Positions 9,587 to 17,830 of a stretch of 64,000 bases of DNA are shown here, in pieces. This DNA is from Jiangella sp. DSM 45060 (GTDB lineage Bacteria > Actinomycetota > Actinomycetes > Jiangellales > Jiangellaceae), in assembly GCF_900105175.1 (NCBI RefSeq), contig NZ_LT629771.1, positions 2,294,001 through 2,358,000 on the forward strand, given 5' to 3'. The notes beneath the pieces were generated by a model. It saw nothing but the letters and a program-made list of their open reading frames with translations. It made no database searches and was not told the origin of the DNA. Numbering within the stretch: the stretch's first letter is position 1; every line of letters begins with the position of its first letter. The position numbers were made by a program, and so were the translations under genes.

Positions 9587-10779
9587 CGGGCGGTGCGGCG
9601 GCGGGCGGCCCACGCGTCCTTCAGCGACACCTTGGCGCCCATGCGCAGCACGGCCCCCTCGTAGACGCGCGCCGCCAGCACGACGAGGACGGCGATCAGC
9701 GCGAGCATGAGCCCCAGCGCCAGCCCGATCTCCCAGCCAGCGGCGTCGCCCCGGGCCATGCGCAGCGGCATGATCAGCGCGCTGAACGGCGGCACGATGC
9801 TCAGCACCCCCGCGGCGGCGGCGTCCTGGTTGAGGAACACGTAGAACGCGCCGAAGTACGAGACCATCATCAGCGTGTTCACCGGTGTGGTGACGTTCTG
9901 CAGGTCCTCCTGCCGCGAGATGCGGGCCGCGGCCGCCGCCGACAGCGACGCGTAGGCGGCGAAGCCGAGGACGAACCAGCCGAGGGCGGTGAGGACCGGC
10001 GTGATCATGGGCCCGCTCAGGCTCACCGCGCCCAGCGCCGCCGCGATGCCCAGCCCCAGCCCGCCGATCAGCGTGAGCTGCAGCAGTCCGAGCAGCCCGA
10101 TGCCGATGATCTTGCCGGCCAGCAGCGCCCGCGCCGGGATGGTGGCGAGGATCACCTCGACCACCCGGCTGGACTTCTCTTCGACGACGCCCATGGCCAC
10201 CCACATGGAGTAGGTGATGAGCTGGCCGAACAGCACGATGGTGCCGAAGAACGCGATGCCGCCGCGGGTCTCGCGCTCGTCGGCGTCGGGGTCGAGGGTG
10301 ACGGTCCGCAGCGTGGCCGACGTGAGCGCGGCGGACACGTCGGCGGGGTCGATGCCGGCCGATTCCAGCGCCCGCGCGCCCTCGACCTGGCTGTACGCGT
10401 TCTGGAGGACGGCGCGCAGCGTGTCGTCGAGGGACTGGTCGACGACGACGGAGTCGCCGTCGACGTAGGCGTCGAGGTCGCCGTCGCGGACGGCCTGCTC
10501 GGCCTCGGCGGCGTCGGGCACCGACTGGAAGCTCACCTCGATGTCCGCGACGGAGGCCTGGTGCGCGACCGCCTCCTGCAGGCCCGACGGCTCGCCGACC
10601 AGCGCGACGTCGTAGCTGCCGGCGCCGAAGTCGGTGAACCGGGGGAGCAGCACGACCACCGCGATGATGCCGAGCGTGATGAGCAGCGAGATGAAGAACG
10701 AGCGCTCACGGATGCGCTGCCCGAACTCGCGGCGGGCGACGAGCGTGGCGGCCTCACGGAACGACAGTGGGCGCGACAT
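9583..10779 (-). CDS. ABC-2 type transporter permease (NatB-like)
   Basis: This 398-aa membrane protein has one N-terminal transmembrane helix (FFISLLITLGIIAVVVLL), a large extracytoplasmic domain of about 160 residues, and a cluster of about five C-terminal helices. This is the layout of NatB/COG1668 export permeases. The ATG at 10779 overlaps the stop of the upstream ATPase gene (TGATG), so the two are translationally coupled. The cargo is unknown; sodium or drug export by NatAB-like systems is only an analogy. The gene ends inside the terminator hairpin. Confidence 0.85.
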   Translation of the reverse strand: MSRPLSFREAATLVARREFGQRIRERSFFISLLITLGIIAVVVLLPRFTDFGAGSYDVALVGEPSGLQEAVAHQASVADIEVSFQSVPDAAEAEQAVRDGDLDAYVDGDSVVVDQSLDDTLRAVLQNAYSQVEGARALESAGIDPADVSAALTSATLRTVTLDPDADERETRGGIAFFGTIVLFGQLITYSMWVAMGVVEEKSSRVVEVILATIPARALLAGKIIGIGLLGLLQLTLIGGLGLGIAAALGAVSLSGPMITPVLTALGWFVLGFAAYASLSAAAAARISRQEDLQNVTTPVNTLMMVSYFGAFYVFLNQDAAAAGVLSIVPPFSALIMPLRMARGDAAGWEIGLALGLMLALIAVLVVLAARVYEGAVLRMGAKVSLKDAWAARRRTAR

Positions 10780-11716
10780 CAGGCGGCCTCGACCTTCTCG
10801 GGGCCGGACGGCGCCTCGGCCGGCTCGGCGACGACGGAGCGGAACAGGTCGGCCAGGGTGGGCCGGACCGGCGTGAACTGGTGGACGGGGCCGAGGGCGC
10901 GGGCGGCGTCGAGCAGGGCTTGGTCGTCGCCCGACGGCGCCAGCTCGACGACCACGGTCTGCTCGGCGTCCTCGACGACGCTCAGCCCGGGCACCGCGGC
11001 CGTCAGCGCGGCCACCCAGCCGGGCGCGGCGTCGACGGACAGCCGGAACCGGTTCGCGGCCGTGCCGCGCAGCTCGTCGACGGTGCCGTCGGCGACCAGG
11101 CGGCCGGCCCGGATGATGCCGACGGCGTCGCACAGCCGCTCGACCAGCTCGAGCTGGTGGCTGGAGAACACCACGGCGGCGCCGGCGTCGACGCGGGCGC
11201 GCAGCACCGCGGCCATGGAGTCGACGCCCATCGGGTCGAGGCCGCTGAACGGCTCGTCGAGGACCATGACGGCGGGATCGTGCACCAGCGCGGCGGCCAG
11301 CTGCACCCGCTGCTGGTTGCCGAGCGAGAGCGATTCGACGCGATCTGACGCACGTTCGCTCAGAGCGAGCGCCTCGAGCAGGCCGGATGCGGCCCTGTCG
11401 GCTGTGATGCCTGCCACACCGTGCAGCCGCGCGAGGTACACGAGATGCTCGTGCACCTGCATCTTGGGGTACAGCCCGCGCTCCTCGGGCATGTAACCGA
11501 ACTCACGCCTGATGTCCTGGTCGAGGGGGTGCCGTTCCACCGGACCTCGCCGCTGTCGGGTTCGAGGACGCCCAGCACGATGCGCATGGCGGTGGTCTTG
11601 CCGGCGCCGTTGGTGCCAACGAAACCGTACATCTGCCCAGGTCGGACCGTGAACGAGAGATCGTCGAGAGCCACGACGTCGCCGTAGCGGCGGGACAGCC
11701 GGTCGAGCTCGAGCAT
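10779..11716 (-). pseudogene. ABC transporter ATP-binding protein (frameshifted)
   Basis: The N-terminal frame reads MLELDRLSRRYGDVVALDDLSF with Walker A GTNGAGKTT, up to RWNGTP. The rest continues in another frame (PLDQDIRREFGYMPEERGLYPKM) with signature LSLGNQQR, Walker B VMVLDEPFSGLDP and the H-loop SSHQ. Adding one base to the five-G run at 11525-11529 restores a normal protein of about 312 aa. No other damage is visible, so a sequencing error is as likely as a real mutation. It is the NatA-like partner of the permease that follows. The ATG at 11716 has GAGAGGAA just upstream. Confidence 0.83.
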
Positions 11717-11984
11717 GCGGTTCCTCTCGGTGGGACGATCCGTTGACAGCTTCTCGCCTGGAATGGTGACATCCCTCGTCCCGGAGAACGGTGTGATCCG
11801 TCGGTCCAGAGGACGACACGAACTCCCACTGTGTGGGGTGCCGTGCCAACGGGGTACCGCATCAGGCAGAATCTCCCGCTCGGAGCGGGCACAACCGCGG
11901 GCCGTCGTGCGTTACGGAGGGGCACGGTGTCCAAACCGGCCCGGCCACCGACATCATGACGCGCCCAGTGAGGGGGAATAGATC

Positions 11985-12284
11985 ATGGCAACCGACTACG
12001 ACGCGCCACGCAAGACCGACGACGATCTGTCCGAGGACTCGCTGGAGGAACTGAAGAACCGGCGCATGGACAAGACGTCGGGCATCGTCGACGTCGACGA
12101 GTCCGACCTGAACGAGTCCATGGAACTGCCGGGAGCAGATCTGTCCAACGAGGAGCTGGCGGTCCGGGTGCTGCCGCGGCAGGCTGACGAGTTCACCTGC
12201 TCGCAGTGCTTCCTGGTGCACCACCGCAGCCAGCTGGCGAAGGAGAAGGACGGGATGCTCATCTGCCGCGACTGCGCGGCCTGA
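11985..12284 (+). CDS. DUF4193 domain-containing protein
   Basis: This 99-aa acidic protein has a C-terminal zinc-ribbon-like pair (FTCSQCFLVHHRSQL and LICRDCAA), as in the actinobacterial DUF4193 family (Rv2699c-like). Function is unknown; the CxxC pairs suggest zinc binding. GGGGGA lies 7 nt before the ATG. The 268 bp upstream, divergent from the ABC genes, hold TTGACA at 11743-11748 but no convincing partner -10. Confidence 0.88.
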   Translation: MATDYDAPRKTDDDLSEDSLEELKNRRMDKTSGIVDVDESDLNESMELPGADLSNEELAVRVLPRQADEFTCSQCFLVHHRSQLAKEKDGMLICRDCAA

Positions 12285-12299
12285 GCACCTCCGGACCCC

Positions 12300-12758
12300 T
12301 CACCGGCCGGCCGTCTGACGCGCCGCCTCGAGCTCGGCCACGAGCCGCTCGGGGCGGCGCGTCGACACCAGCCAGTAGGGGGTGGGGTCGGCGTCGTCGT
12401 CGACCCCGATGCGCACCACCCCCGGCACGTACCCGCGGATCGCCACGTAGGCGCGGCGGTCGAGGCCGGGGCCACGCGCCGCCCGCGCGTCGTCGCCGGT
12501 GAGCGCCTCGGCCGTGCCGACGGCCGTCAACGGCAGCCGCGCCCGCCCCACGCGGACGCCGTCGGGCCCGACGGCGACGCAGAGCCGGCCGTACAGCAGC
12601 AGCGCGGCGCCGCCGAGCAGCAGCACGGCGGCCGCCGACGGCAGCGACACCCGCGGCCCGAACGGCAGCTCGTAGACGAGCCAGACCGACGCGGCCAGCC
12701 CGGCCAGCAGCAGCCACCATCGAGCCGGCACCACCAGGCGTTCGCGGTAAGCAGTCAC
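12300..12758 (-). CDS. DUF3093 family membrane protein
   Basis: A 152-aa protein with two N-terminal transmembrane helices ([36 protein letters not shown]) and a PH-like beta domain containing [20 protein letters not shown] and the conserved [12 protein letters not shown]. It corresponds to the DUF3093 family, usually found beside dut in actinobacteria. Function is unknown. The GTG at 12758 ([15 protein letters not shown]) is the family start. It is convergent with DUF4193, with only 15 bp between stops and no hairpin. Confidence 0.85.
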   Translation of the reverse strand: MTAYRERLVVPARWWLLLAGLAASVWLVYELPFGPRVSLPSAAAVLLLGGAALLLYGRLCVAVGPDGVRVGRARLPLTAVGTAEALTGDDARAARGPGLDRRAYVAIRGYVPGVVRIGVDDDADPTPYWLVSTRRPERLVAELEAARQTAGR

Positions 12759-12795
12759 TCCAGCAGGGTGCCACGGATCGCCGGAGCCGAGCGGG

Positions 12796-12801
12796 TAGGG
12801 T
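12796..12801 (+). promoter_or_regulatory. Candidate -10 box (TAGGGT)
   Basis: TAGGGT ends 8 nt before the GTG at 12810. No ribosome binding site is present, so a leaderless transcript is likely. It probably drives the thioesterase-dut-DUF3710 run. Confidence 0.45.
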
Positions 12802-12809
12802 CGTCGATC

Positions 12810-13373
12810 GTGACCGAACGGCAGCACGGGGCGCCGCGTCCCGCCGACGCGATCGAGCGGCATCCCGGCGCGCCGGCGCCCGGCAGCACCATCGCCTCGC
12901 ACTACCGCATGTGCGTGGGCTGCGGACCGGACCACCCGACGGGGCTGCACGTCACCGTTGTCGCGGGCGAGGGCCTCACCGTGGCCGGCACGTTCACCGT
13001 CACCGACGACCACCAGGGCGCGCCCGGCCTGGCCCACGGCGGCATCCTGTCGCTGGCCTTCGACGAGGTGCTCGGCTCGCTGATCTGGCTGATCGGCAAA
13101 CCGGCCGTCACCGGCCACCTCGAGACCAGCTACCGCCGCCCGGTCCCGGTCGGCACGACGCTGCACATCGGCGCCGCGGTCGACCGCGCCGAGGGCCGCA
13201 AGATCTTCATGTCCGCGACCGGCCGCGAGAACGCGCCCGACGGCCCGGTCAGCGTCACCGCGTCGGCCGTCTTCGTCGTCGTCCCGCCCACCCACTTCAC
13301 CGACCACGGCCGCCCGGTGGCCGTGTCGGAGCTCTCGGAAGCGGCCGCGAAGGTCGCGGAGGTGAACCCGTGA
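12810..13373 (+). CDS. PaaI-family (hotdog fold) thioesterase
   Basis: A 187-aa hotdog-fold protein. The motif [20 protein letters not shown] is the PaaI/YbgC-type active-site helix with its conserved HGG, followed by the strand region [14 protein letters not shown]. It probably hydrolyses an acyl-CoA; the substrate is unknown. An upstream ATG at 12768 would add 14 residues, but the -10 spacing supports GTG 12810. Its stop overlaps the dut start (GTGA). Confidence 0.82.
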   Translation: MTERQHGAPRPADAIERHPGAPAPGSTIASHYRMCVGCGPDHPTGLHVTVVAGEGLTVAGTFTVTDDHQGAPGLAHGGILSLAFDEVLGSLIWLIGKPAVTGHLETSYRRPVPVGTTLHIGAAVDRAEGRKIFMSATGRENAPDGPVSVTASAVFVVVPPTHFTDHGRPVAVSELSEAAAKVAEVNP

Positions 13374-13846
13374 CGGACCCCGTCGACGTCCTCATCACCC
13401 GGCTGGACCCGGACGTGCCGCTGCCCGGCTACGCCCATCCCGGCGACGCCGGCGCCGACCTGATCACGACCAGCGACGTCAGCATCGCGCCGGGTGAGCG
13501 GGCCATGGTGGGCACGGGCATCGCGATCGCCCTGCCCGCGGGTTACGCTGCATTCGTCCACCCGCGGTCGGGGCTCGCGCACCGGCTCGGCGTCAGCATC
13601 GTCAACACACCGGGCACGGTCGATGCGGGCTACCGGGGCGAGATCAAGGTGCTGCTGGTCAACCACGACCTGCGGGAGCCGGCGGTGTTCGCGCGTGGCG
13701 ACCGCATCGCCCAGCTGGTCGTCCAGCGGGTCGAGCGGGCCCGGTTCCACGAGGTGGAGCGGCTGCCCGGCTCGGCGCGGGGCGACGGCGGGTACGGGTC
13801 GACGGGCACGGCAAGCCAGGCCGGCGGCAACGCCGGCGTCCGATAG
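13370..13846 (+). CDS. dut: dUTP diphosphatase
   Basis: Hydrolyses dUTP to dUMP and pyrophosphate, keeping uracil out of DNA and supplying dUMP. The conserved motifs occur in order: [39 protein letters not shown] and [10 protein letters not shown], the C-terminal motif that closes over the nucleotide. Length is 158 aa, normal for trimeric Dut. The GTG at 13370 overlaps the thioesterase stop and is preceded by GGAGGTGA, 5 nt away. Confidence 0.96.
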   Translation: MTDPVDVLITRLDPDVPLPGYAHPGDAGADLITTSDVSIAPGERAMVGTGIAIALPAGYAAFVHPRSGLAHRLGVSIVNTPGTVDAGYRGEIKVLLVNHDLREPAVFARGDRIAQLVVQRVERARFHEVERLPGSARGDGGYGSTGTASQAGGNAGVR

Positions 13847-13864
13847 ACGAAGGGGACGGTCAGG

Positions 13865-14566
13865 GTGTGGGGACGGCGGCGCCGCGACGGCGATGAGGAC
13901 GAGGCCGCGGTCGAGGAGACCGTGGAGGCCACCTCGACGGCGTCCGGTTCGGACGGGTCCGGCGAGGACGACGAGGCCAAGAGCGACCGCTCCGGCGGCC
14001 CGCTCGACGAGTCCGAGGTCGACCTCGACGAGGCGCGCAAGGGCCGCGTCGACCTCGGCGGCCTGCTGGTGAAGGCCGCGCCCGGCATGAAGCTGCAGCT
14101 GCAGGTCGACCAGCGCACCGGCAACGCCACCAGCGCCGTCCTCGCCATCGACGACGCCGCGGTGCAGCTGATCGCCGTCGCCGCGCCGCGCAGCTCCGGC
14201 ATGTGGGGCCAGACGCGGCTGCAGATCAGCCAGGACGCCCAGCGCCGCGGCGGCCGCGCCGAGGAGGCGCCCGGGCCGTTCGGCACCGAGGTCCGGCTGG
14301 TCGTGCCGGTGCAGGCGCCCGACGGCAAGCAGGTGCTGCAGCCGTCGCGGGTGTCGGCCATCGACGGCCCGCGCTGGATGCTGCGCGCCACGTTCCTGGG
14401 CAAGGCCACCAATGACGCCGCCACGTTCCAGCGCTTCGTCGCGCTGGTGAAGGAGACGGTGGTCGTCCGCGGCCAGTCGCCGATGGCGCCGGGCGACGTC
14501 ATCGTGCTGAAGCCGCCGGCCGGCACCCGCCCGCCGGCCGACCCGTCCCAGCCGCTCCAGGCCTGA
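13865..14566 (+). CDS. DUF3710 domain-containing protein
   Basis: A 233-aa protein: a basic start (MWGRRRRDGDEDE), an acidic low-complexity stretch to about residue 60, then the DUF3710 domain (GLLVKAAPGMKLQLQVD, GPRWMLRATFLGKA). It is found next to dut and the OB-fold gene across actinobacteria (Rv2696c-like). Function is unknown. The GTG at 13865 lies 18 nt after the dut stop, with purine-rich sequence upstream. Confidence 0.86.
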   Translation: MWGRRRRDGDEDEAAVEETVEATSTASGSDGSGEDDEAKSDRSGGPLDESEVDLDEARKGRVDLGGLLVKAAPGMKLQLQVDQRTGNATSAVLAIDDAAVQLIAVAAPRSSGMWGQTRLQISQDAQRRGGRAEEAPGPFGTEVRLVVPVQAPDGKQVLQPSRVSAIDGPRWMLRATFLGKATNDAATFQRFVALVKETVVVRGQSPMAPGDVIVLKPPAGTRPPADPSQPLQA

Positions 14567-14589
14567 GCTGCTGGTTTGCCTCGGCGGAC

Positions 14590-14595
14590 TACTCT
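14590..14595 (+). promoter_or_regulatory. Candidate -10 box (TACTCT)
   Basis: TACTCT is followed by exactly 7 nt and then the GTG at 14603, implying a leaderless mRNA for the OB-fold gene. Confidence 0.5.
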
Positions 14596-14602
14596 CATAG
14601 CT

Positions 14603-14989
14603 GTGGAAGAGAACACCGGGCGCCGCGGCATCTGGGGCGCCATCACGCGGTGGGTCGCCTCCGACGAGGAGGTCGAGGCCGAGGAGTTGCGCGACGACGC
14701 GCGCGAGGCCGGCTGCCAGCCGCTCGCCGACGTCCAGGACCGCACCACGGTGCGGGTCCGCGGCGTGCTGCAGTCGGTCACGCTGCAGCCGCGCCTGGGC
14801 ACGCCCGCCCTCGAGGCCGATTTGTACGACGGCTCCGGCGCGGTGACACTGGTCTGGCTCGGCCGGCGGCGCATCGCCGGCATCAGCTGCGGACGCCGGC
14901 TGGTCGCGACCGGACGGGTGGCCACCCTCGACGGCCGCAGGGTCATGTACAACCCGCGATACGAGCTGCTGCCCGCAGGCATGGAGTGA
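14603..14989 (+). CDS. OB-fold nucleic acid binding domain protein
   Basis: A 128-aa protein with an OB-fold of the tRNA-anticodon/RecJ type: TVRVRGVLQSVTLQP, then ALEADLYDGSGAVTLVWLGRRRIAGI and GRRLVATGRVATLDGRRVMYNP. It is conserved between DUF3710 and DUF3159 genes in actinobacteria (Rv2694c-like). Nucleic acid binding is inferred from the fold; no specific role is known. GTG 14603 (VEENTGRRGIWG) is chosen from the promoter spacing. Confidence 0.84.
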   Translation: MEENTGRRGIWGAITRWVASDEEVEAEELRDDAREAGCQPLADVQDRTTVRVRGVLQSVTLQPRLGTPALEADLYDGSGAVTLVWLGRRRIAGISCGRRLVATGRVATLDGRRVMYNPRYELLPAGME

Positions 14990-14990
14990 G

Positions 14991-15701
14991 ATGAGTCAGA
15001 GCGATCCCGGCGCCCCCGACCGTGCCGGCCGGCAGGGCTGGGTCCAGGCCCTCACCTCCGACGAGCGGTTCCGCGCCCAGAACGTGCTCGGCCCGGCCGC
15101 GCTGCTCGACGCCGGCCTGCCGCTCGCCCTGTTCACCGTCGTGTACACCGCGGCCGGGCGCGACCTCACGCTGTCGCTGTGGGTCGCGCTCGCCTCGGGC
15201 GCGCTGCTGGCCGTCGTCCGGCTGCTGCGCAAGGAACAGCTGCAGAACGTCATCGCCGGCTTCCTCGGCGTCGGCCTCGCCGCGTTCATGGCCAACCGGA
15301 CCGGCCGGGCCGAGGACGTGTTCCTGCCCGGCCTTCTGATCAACGTCGGCTACGGGCTGGCCTACCTGGTCTCGATCGCCGTCCGCTGGCCGCTGCTCGG
15401 CGTGTTCGTCGGGCTGGTCACCGGCCAGGGCACGGCCTGGCGCCACGACCCCGCGCTGCTGCGCGCGTACACCCGGGCCAGCCTGCTGTGGGTGGGCATG
15501 TTCGCGCTGCGGCTGGCGGTGCAGGTGCCGCTCTACCTGTCCGGCGAGGACCAGATCGGCTGGCTGGCCGGCGCCCGGCTGGTCATGAGCTGGCCGCTGT
15601 TCCTGCTGGTCGCCTACCTCTCCTGGCTGATCATCCGGCCCGCGTACCGCGCCCACCAGGAACGGACGGCGGCCGCGAAGCCCGGCCCCGTCGAGGGCTG
15701 A
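14991..15701 (+). CDS. DUF3159 family membrane protein
   Basis: A 236-aa protein with about six transmembrane segments and the conserved DUF3159 features DERFRAQNVLGPAALLDAGLPL near the start and GQGTAWRHDPALLRAYTRAS in the middle. Function is unknown. It starts one base after the OB-fold stop, with GGAGTGAG as ribosome binding site. The last 28 nt of the gene, encoding AKPGPVEG and the stop, are duplicated 695 bp downstream, at the end of the vapC gene. Confidence 0.87.
   Translation: MSQSDPGAPDRAGRQGWVQALTSDERFRAQNVLGPAALLDAGLPLALFTVVYTAAGRDLTLSLWVALASGALLAVVRLLRKEQLQNVIAGFLGVGLAAFMANRTGRAEDVFLPGLLINVGYGLAYLVSIAVRWPLLGVFVGLVTGQGTAWRHDPALLRAYTRASLLWVGMFALRLAVQVPLYLSGEDQIGWLAGARLVMSWPLFLLVAYLSWLIIRPAYRAHQERTAAAKPGPVEG
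15674..15701 (+). repeat. 28-bp direct repeat, copy 1 (3' end of DUF3159 gene)
   Basis: This 28-nt sequence matches 16369-16396 at 27 of 28 positions. It encodes the end of the DUF3159 protein, including its stop codon, and marks the left border of the vapBC insertion. Confidence 0.9.
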
Positions 15702-15731
15702 TATATACTCTCGCCGTAAGATGGATATATC
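15700..15731. promoter_or_regulatory. Candidate VapBC operator/promoter
   Basis: GATATAT (15700-15706) and ATATATC (15725-15731) form an inverted repeat around an 18-nt centre, in an unusually AT-rich patch just before vapB. TATACT-like sequence at 15703-15708 could act as -10. Type II antitoxins normally repress their own promoter through such repeats; binding here is inferred. Confidence 0.55.
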
Positions 15732-15746
15732 GAAGGGCGGGTCGGC

Positions 15747-15962
15747 ATGACGAAGATGCTCATCGACATCGACGACGATGCGCTCGCCGAGGCAGCCGAG
15801 GTTCTGGGCACCACGACGAAGAAGGACACCGTCAACGCTTCGCTGCGGGAAACGACGGCCCGATTGCGCCGCGCCCGGGCGTTCGCCGAGTTGCAGCGCC
15901 TGGCCGAGGACGGCGCGGTCGATCTGGATGTGCTCAGGGACAAGCAGAACTACCGTCGATGA
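15747..15962 (+). CDS. vapB: Type II antitoxin, VapB family
   Basis: A 71-aa antitoxin of the VapB (DUF2191) type. It begins [23 protein letters not shown], has the [11 protein letters not shown] helix, and ends [11 protein letters not shown], a tail that commonly wraps the PIN toxin. AAGGGCGGG precedes the ATG. The last 4 nt overlap the toxin gene (ATGA), the normal toxin-antitoxin arrangement. Confidence 0.88.
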   Translation: MTKMLIDIDDDALAEAAEVLGTTTKKDTVNASLRETTARLRRARAFAELQRLAEDGAVDLDVLRDKQNYRR

Positions 15963-16396
15963 GCTCCACCGTCGACTTTCTGGTCGACACCAGCGCCGTC
16001 GTCCGATGGATGTCTGGTGAGGCCATCGGAGAATGGCGCGAGGCGGTTGCGAACGGTCAGGTCGGGATGTGCGACCTCACCGAACTCGAGTTCCTCTACT
16101 CGGCTCGTTCGCCGGACGAACGGGCACATGTCCTCGCCGTCCTGGAAGCCACGTTTCCCTGGATGCCGATACCCGATCGGATCTACGGGCGCGCTCGTGA
16201 GGTGCAGGGGTACCTGACCCACCGCGGGTGGCACCGCAGCGCCGGCACCGTCGACCTCCTCCTGGCCGCGGCCGCCGAGCTGCAGGGCCTGATCCTGCTG
16301 CATGAGGACCGTGACTTCGAGACGATCGCCGAGGTCACCGGGCAGCGGACACAACGGCTGCTTCCGCCCGCGAAGCCAGGCCCCGTCGAGGGCTGA
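15959..16396 (+). CDS. vapC: Type II toxin, VapC family PIN ribonuclease
   Basis: A 145-aa PIN-domain toxin. Acidic residues expected for Mg2+-dependent RNA cleavage are visible: DTSAVVRW near the start, the Glu of [23 protein letters not shown] and [10 protein letters not shown]. VapC toxins cut tRNA or rRNA when free of VapB. The final residues AKPGPVEG are not PIN sequence: they come from the duplicated end of the DUF3159 gene, so the original toxin stop lay elsewhere or the reading frame was captured on insertion. TrkA is convergent, 11 bp away. Confidence 0.9.
   Translation: MSSTVDFLVDTSAVVRWMSGEAIGEWREAVANGQVGMCDLTELEFLYSARSPDERAHVLAVLEATFPWMPIPDRIYGRAREVQGYLTHRGWHRSAGTVDLLLAAAAELQGLILLHEDRDFETIAEVTGQRTQRLLPPAKPGPVEG
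16369..16396 (+). repeat. 28-bp direct repeat, copy 2 (end of vapC)
   Basis: Second copy of the DUF3159 3' end, with one mismatch. It is read in frame by vapC and supplies its stop codon. Copies 1 and 2 bracket the vapBC module as a left and right junction. Confidence 0.9.
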
Positions 16397-16407
16397 ACCC
16401 CGGCGGC

Positions 16408-17073
16408 TCAGCCGGCGTGCGGCGAGAGCAGGTCCTCGAGCTGCTTCTCCCGCTCCGGCGCGGCGACGAACAGCAGCTCGTCGCCGGCTTCCAGCGGGAG
16501 GTCGGGCAGCGGGCTGTGCACGTGCTTGCCGCGGATGATCGACACCAGGGAGGTGTCGACCGGCCAGGCGACGTCCGCGACCGCCGTGCCGACGATGGGG
16601 GAGTCGCCCGGCAGCGTCAGCTCGACCAGGTTCGCCTCGCCCTGCCGGAAGCTGAACAGCCGGACGAGGTCGCCGACGCTGACGGCCTCCTCGACCAGCG
16701 CGCTCATGATGCGCGGCGTCGACACCGACACGTCGACGCCCCAGGACTCGTTGAACATCCACTCGTTGCGCGGGTGGTTCACCCGGGCCACCACGCGCGG
16801 CACGCCGAACTCCGTCTTGGCCAGCAGCGACACCACGAGGTTGACCTTGTCGTCGCCGGTGGCGGCGATGACGACGTTGCAGCGGTCGAGCGCCGCCTCC
16901 TCGAGCATGGACAGCTCGCAGGCGTCGGCCAGCAGCCACTCGGCCTCGGGCACGCTGGCGGCCTTGATGGCCTTGGTGTCCTTGTCGATGAGCAGGACGT
17001 CGTGGCCGTTGGCCAGCAGCTCCGACGCGATCGAGCGGCCGACGTTGCCGGCGCCGGCGATGGCGACGCGCAT
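16408..17073 (-). CDS. TrkA-family K+ channel/transport regulator (second copy)
   Basis: A 221-aa cytosolic RCK protein. The N-terminal Rossmann domain has GAGNVGRSIASELL and DKDTKAI; the C-terminal TrkA-C domain includes LPGDSPIVGTAVADVAWP. It binds NAD(H) and/or nucleotides and gates K+ transport. Its ATG overlaps the stop of the upstream paralogue by 1 nt (TGATG). The pair corresponds to ceoC/ceoB of mycobacteria. No TrkH/TrkG membrane subunit is in the window; the divergent APC permease is the only nearby transporter. Confidence 0.9.
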   Translation of the reverse strand: MRVAIAGAGNVGRSIASELLANGHDVLLIDKDTKAIKAASVPEAEWLLADACELSMLEEAALDRCNVVIAATGDDKVNLVVSLLAKTEFGVPRVVARVNHPRNEWMFNESWGVDVSVSTPRIMSALVEEAVSVGDLVRLFSFRQGEANLVELTLPGDSPIVGTAVADVAWPVDTSLVSIIRGKHVHSPLPDLPLEAGDELLFVAAPEREKQLEDLLSPHAG

Positions 17074-17738
17074 CAGACCTCCACCTCCGGGTCCTTGGCG
17101 AGCACCTGCGCGACGTAGGAGACGCGCTCGGTGTTGACGAGGACGTGGACGAGGTCGGCGTCCTGGATGACGGTGGACGCGGTGGGCAGCACGCCCTCGC
17201 CGTAGCGGGTGAGGAACGCGATCCGGGCGCCGGTCGCCTCCTCCAGCTTGTCGACCGTGAGGCCGACCCAGCCGTTGCTGAGGTGGAACTCGGCCAGTTG
17301 GACGGTGCCGGTGGGGTCGACCCACTCCGTCTGCGCGCCCTCGGGGAAGAGCCGGCGCAGGATCTGGTCGGCCGTCCACCGCACCGTCGCCACCGTGGGG
17401 ATGCCGAGGCGCTGGTACACCTCGGCCCGGCCGGGGTCGTAGATGCGGGCCACCACGTTGTCGACGCCGAACGTCTCGCGGGCCACCCGGGCGGCGAGGA
17501 TGTTGGAGTTGTCGCCGCTGCTGACCGCGACGAACGCATGGGCACGCTCGATGCCTGCCTCGATGAGCACGTCGCGGTCGAAACCGACCCCGGCCACCGT
17601 CGAGCCCTCGAAGCCCGGCTGCAGCCGCCGGAACGCCTCGGGGTTCTGATCGACGATCGCGACCGTGTGGTCGTGCGATTCGAGGATGTGCGCGACGGTC
17701 GAGCCGACCCTGCCGCAGCCCATGATGACGACGTGCAT
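17073..17738 (-). CDS. TrkA-family K+ transport regulator (first copy)
   Basis: A 221-aa RCK protein, paralogue of the following gene. The Rossmann motif is GCGRVGSTVAHIL, with DQNPEAFRRL as the adenosine-binding acid turn, then a TrkA-C domain containing VGLTVDKLEEATGARI. GAGAGGA lies 5 nt before the ATG at 17738. It starts the two-gene unit and is divergent from the APC permease gene with a 92-bp gap. Confidence 0.9.
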   Translation of the reverse strand: MHVVIMGCGRVGSTVAHILESHDHTVAIVDQNPEAFRRLQPGFEGSTVAGVGFDRDVLIEAGIERAHAFVAVSSGDNSNILAARVARETFGVDNVVARIYDPGRAEVYQRLGIPTVATVRWTADQILRRLFPEGAQTEWVDPTGTVQLAEFHLSNGWVGLTVDKLEEATGARIAFLTRYGEGVLPTASTVIQDADLVHVLVNTERVSYVAQVLAKDPEVEV

Positions 17739-17793
17739 GTGGTCCTCTCACACTCACCGTGCGACGCGGGGGCTCGCCGTGTCGCTGCCGACG

Positions 17794-17822
17794 TTACACG
17801 TCCGCCCCGAAAGGCATACCAT
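17794..17822 (+). promoter_or_regulatory. Sigma-70-type promoter for the APC permease
   Basis: TTACAC (17794-17799) is followed, after exactly 17 bp, by TACCAT (17817-17822). The GTG start at 17831 is 8 nt downstream, so the transcript is probably leaderless. This is the best two-box promoter in the window. Confidence 0.65.
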
Positions 17823-17830
17823 TGCCGATC

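Noticed and set aside
15674-16396. Integrative element with integrase
   Set aside because: The 28-bp flanks look like att sites, but the 695-bp insert holds only vapB and vapC and no recombinase.
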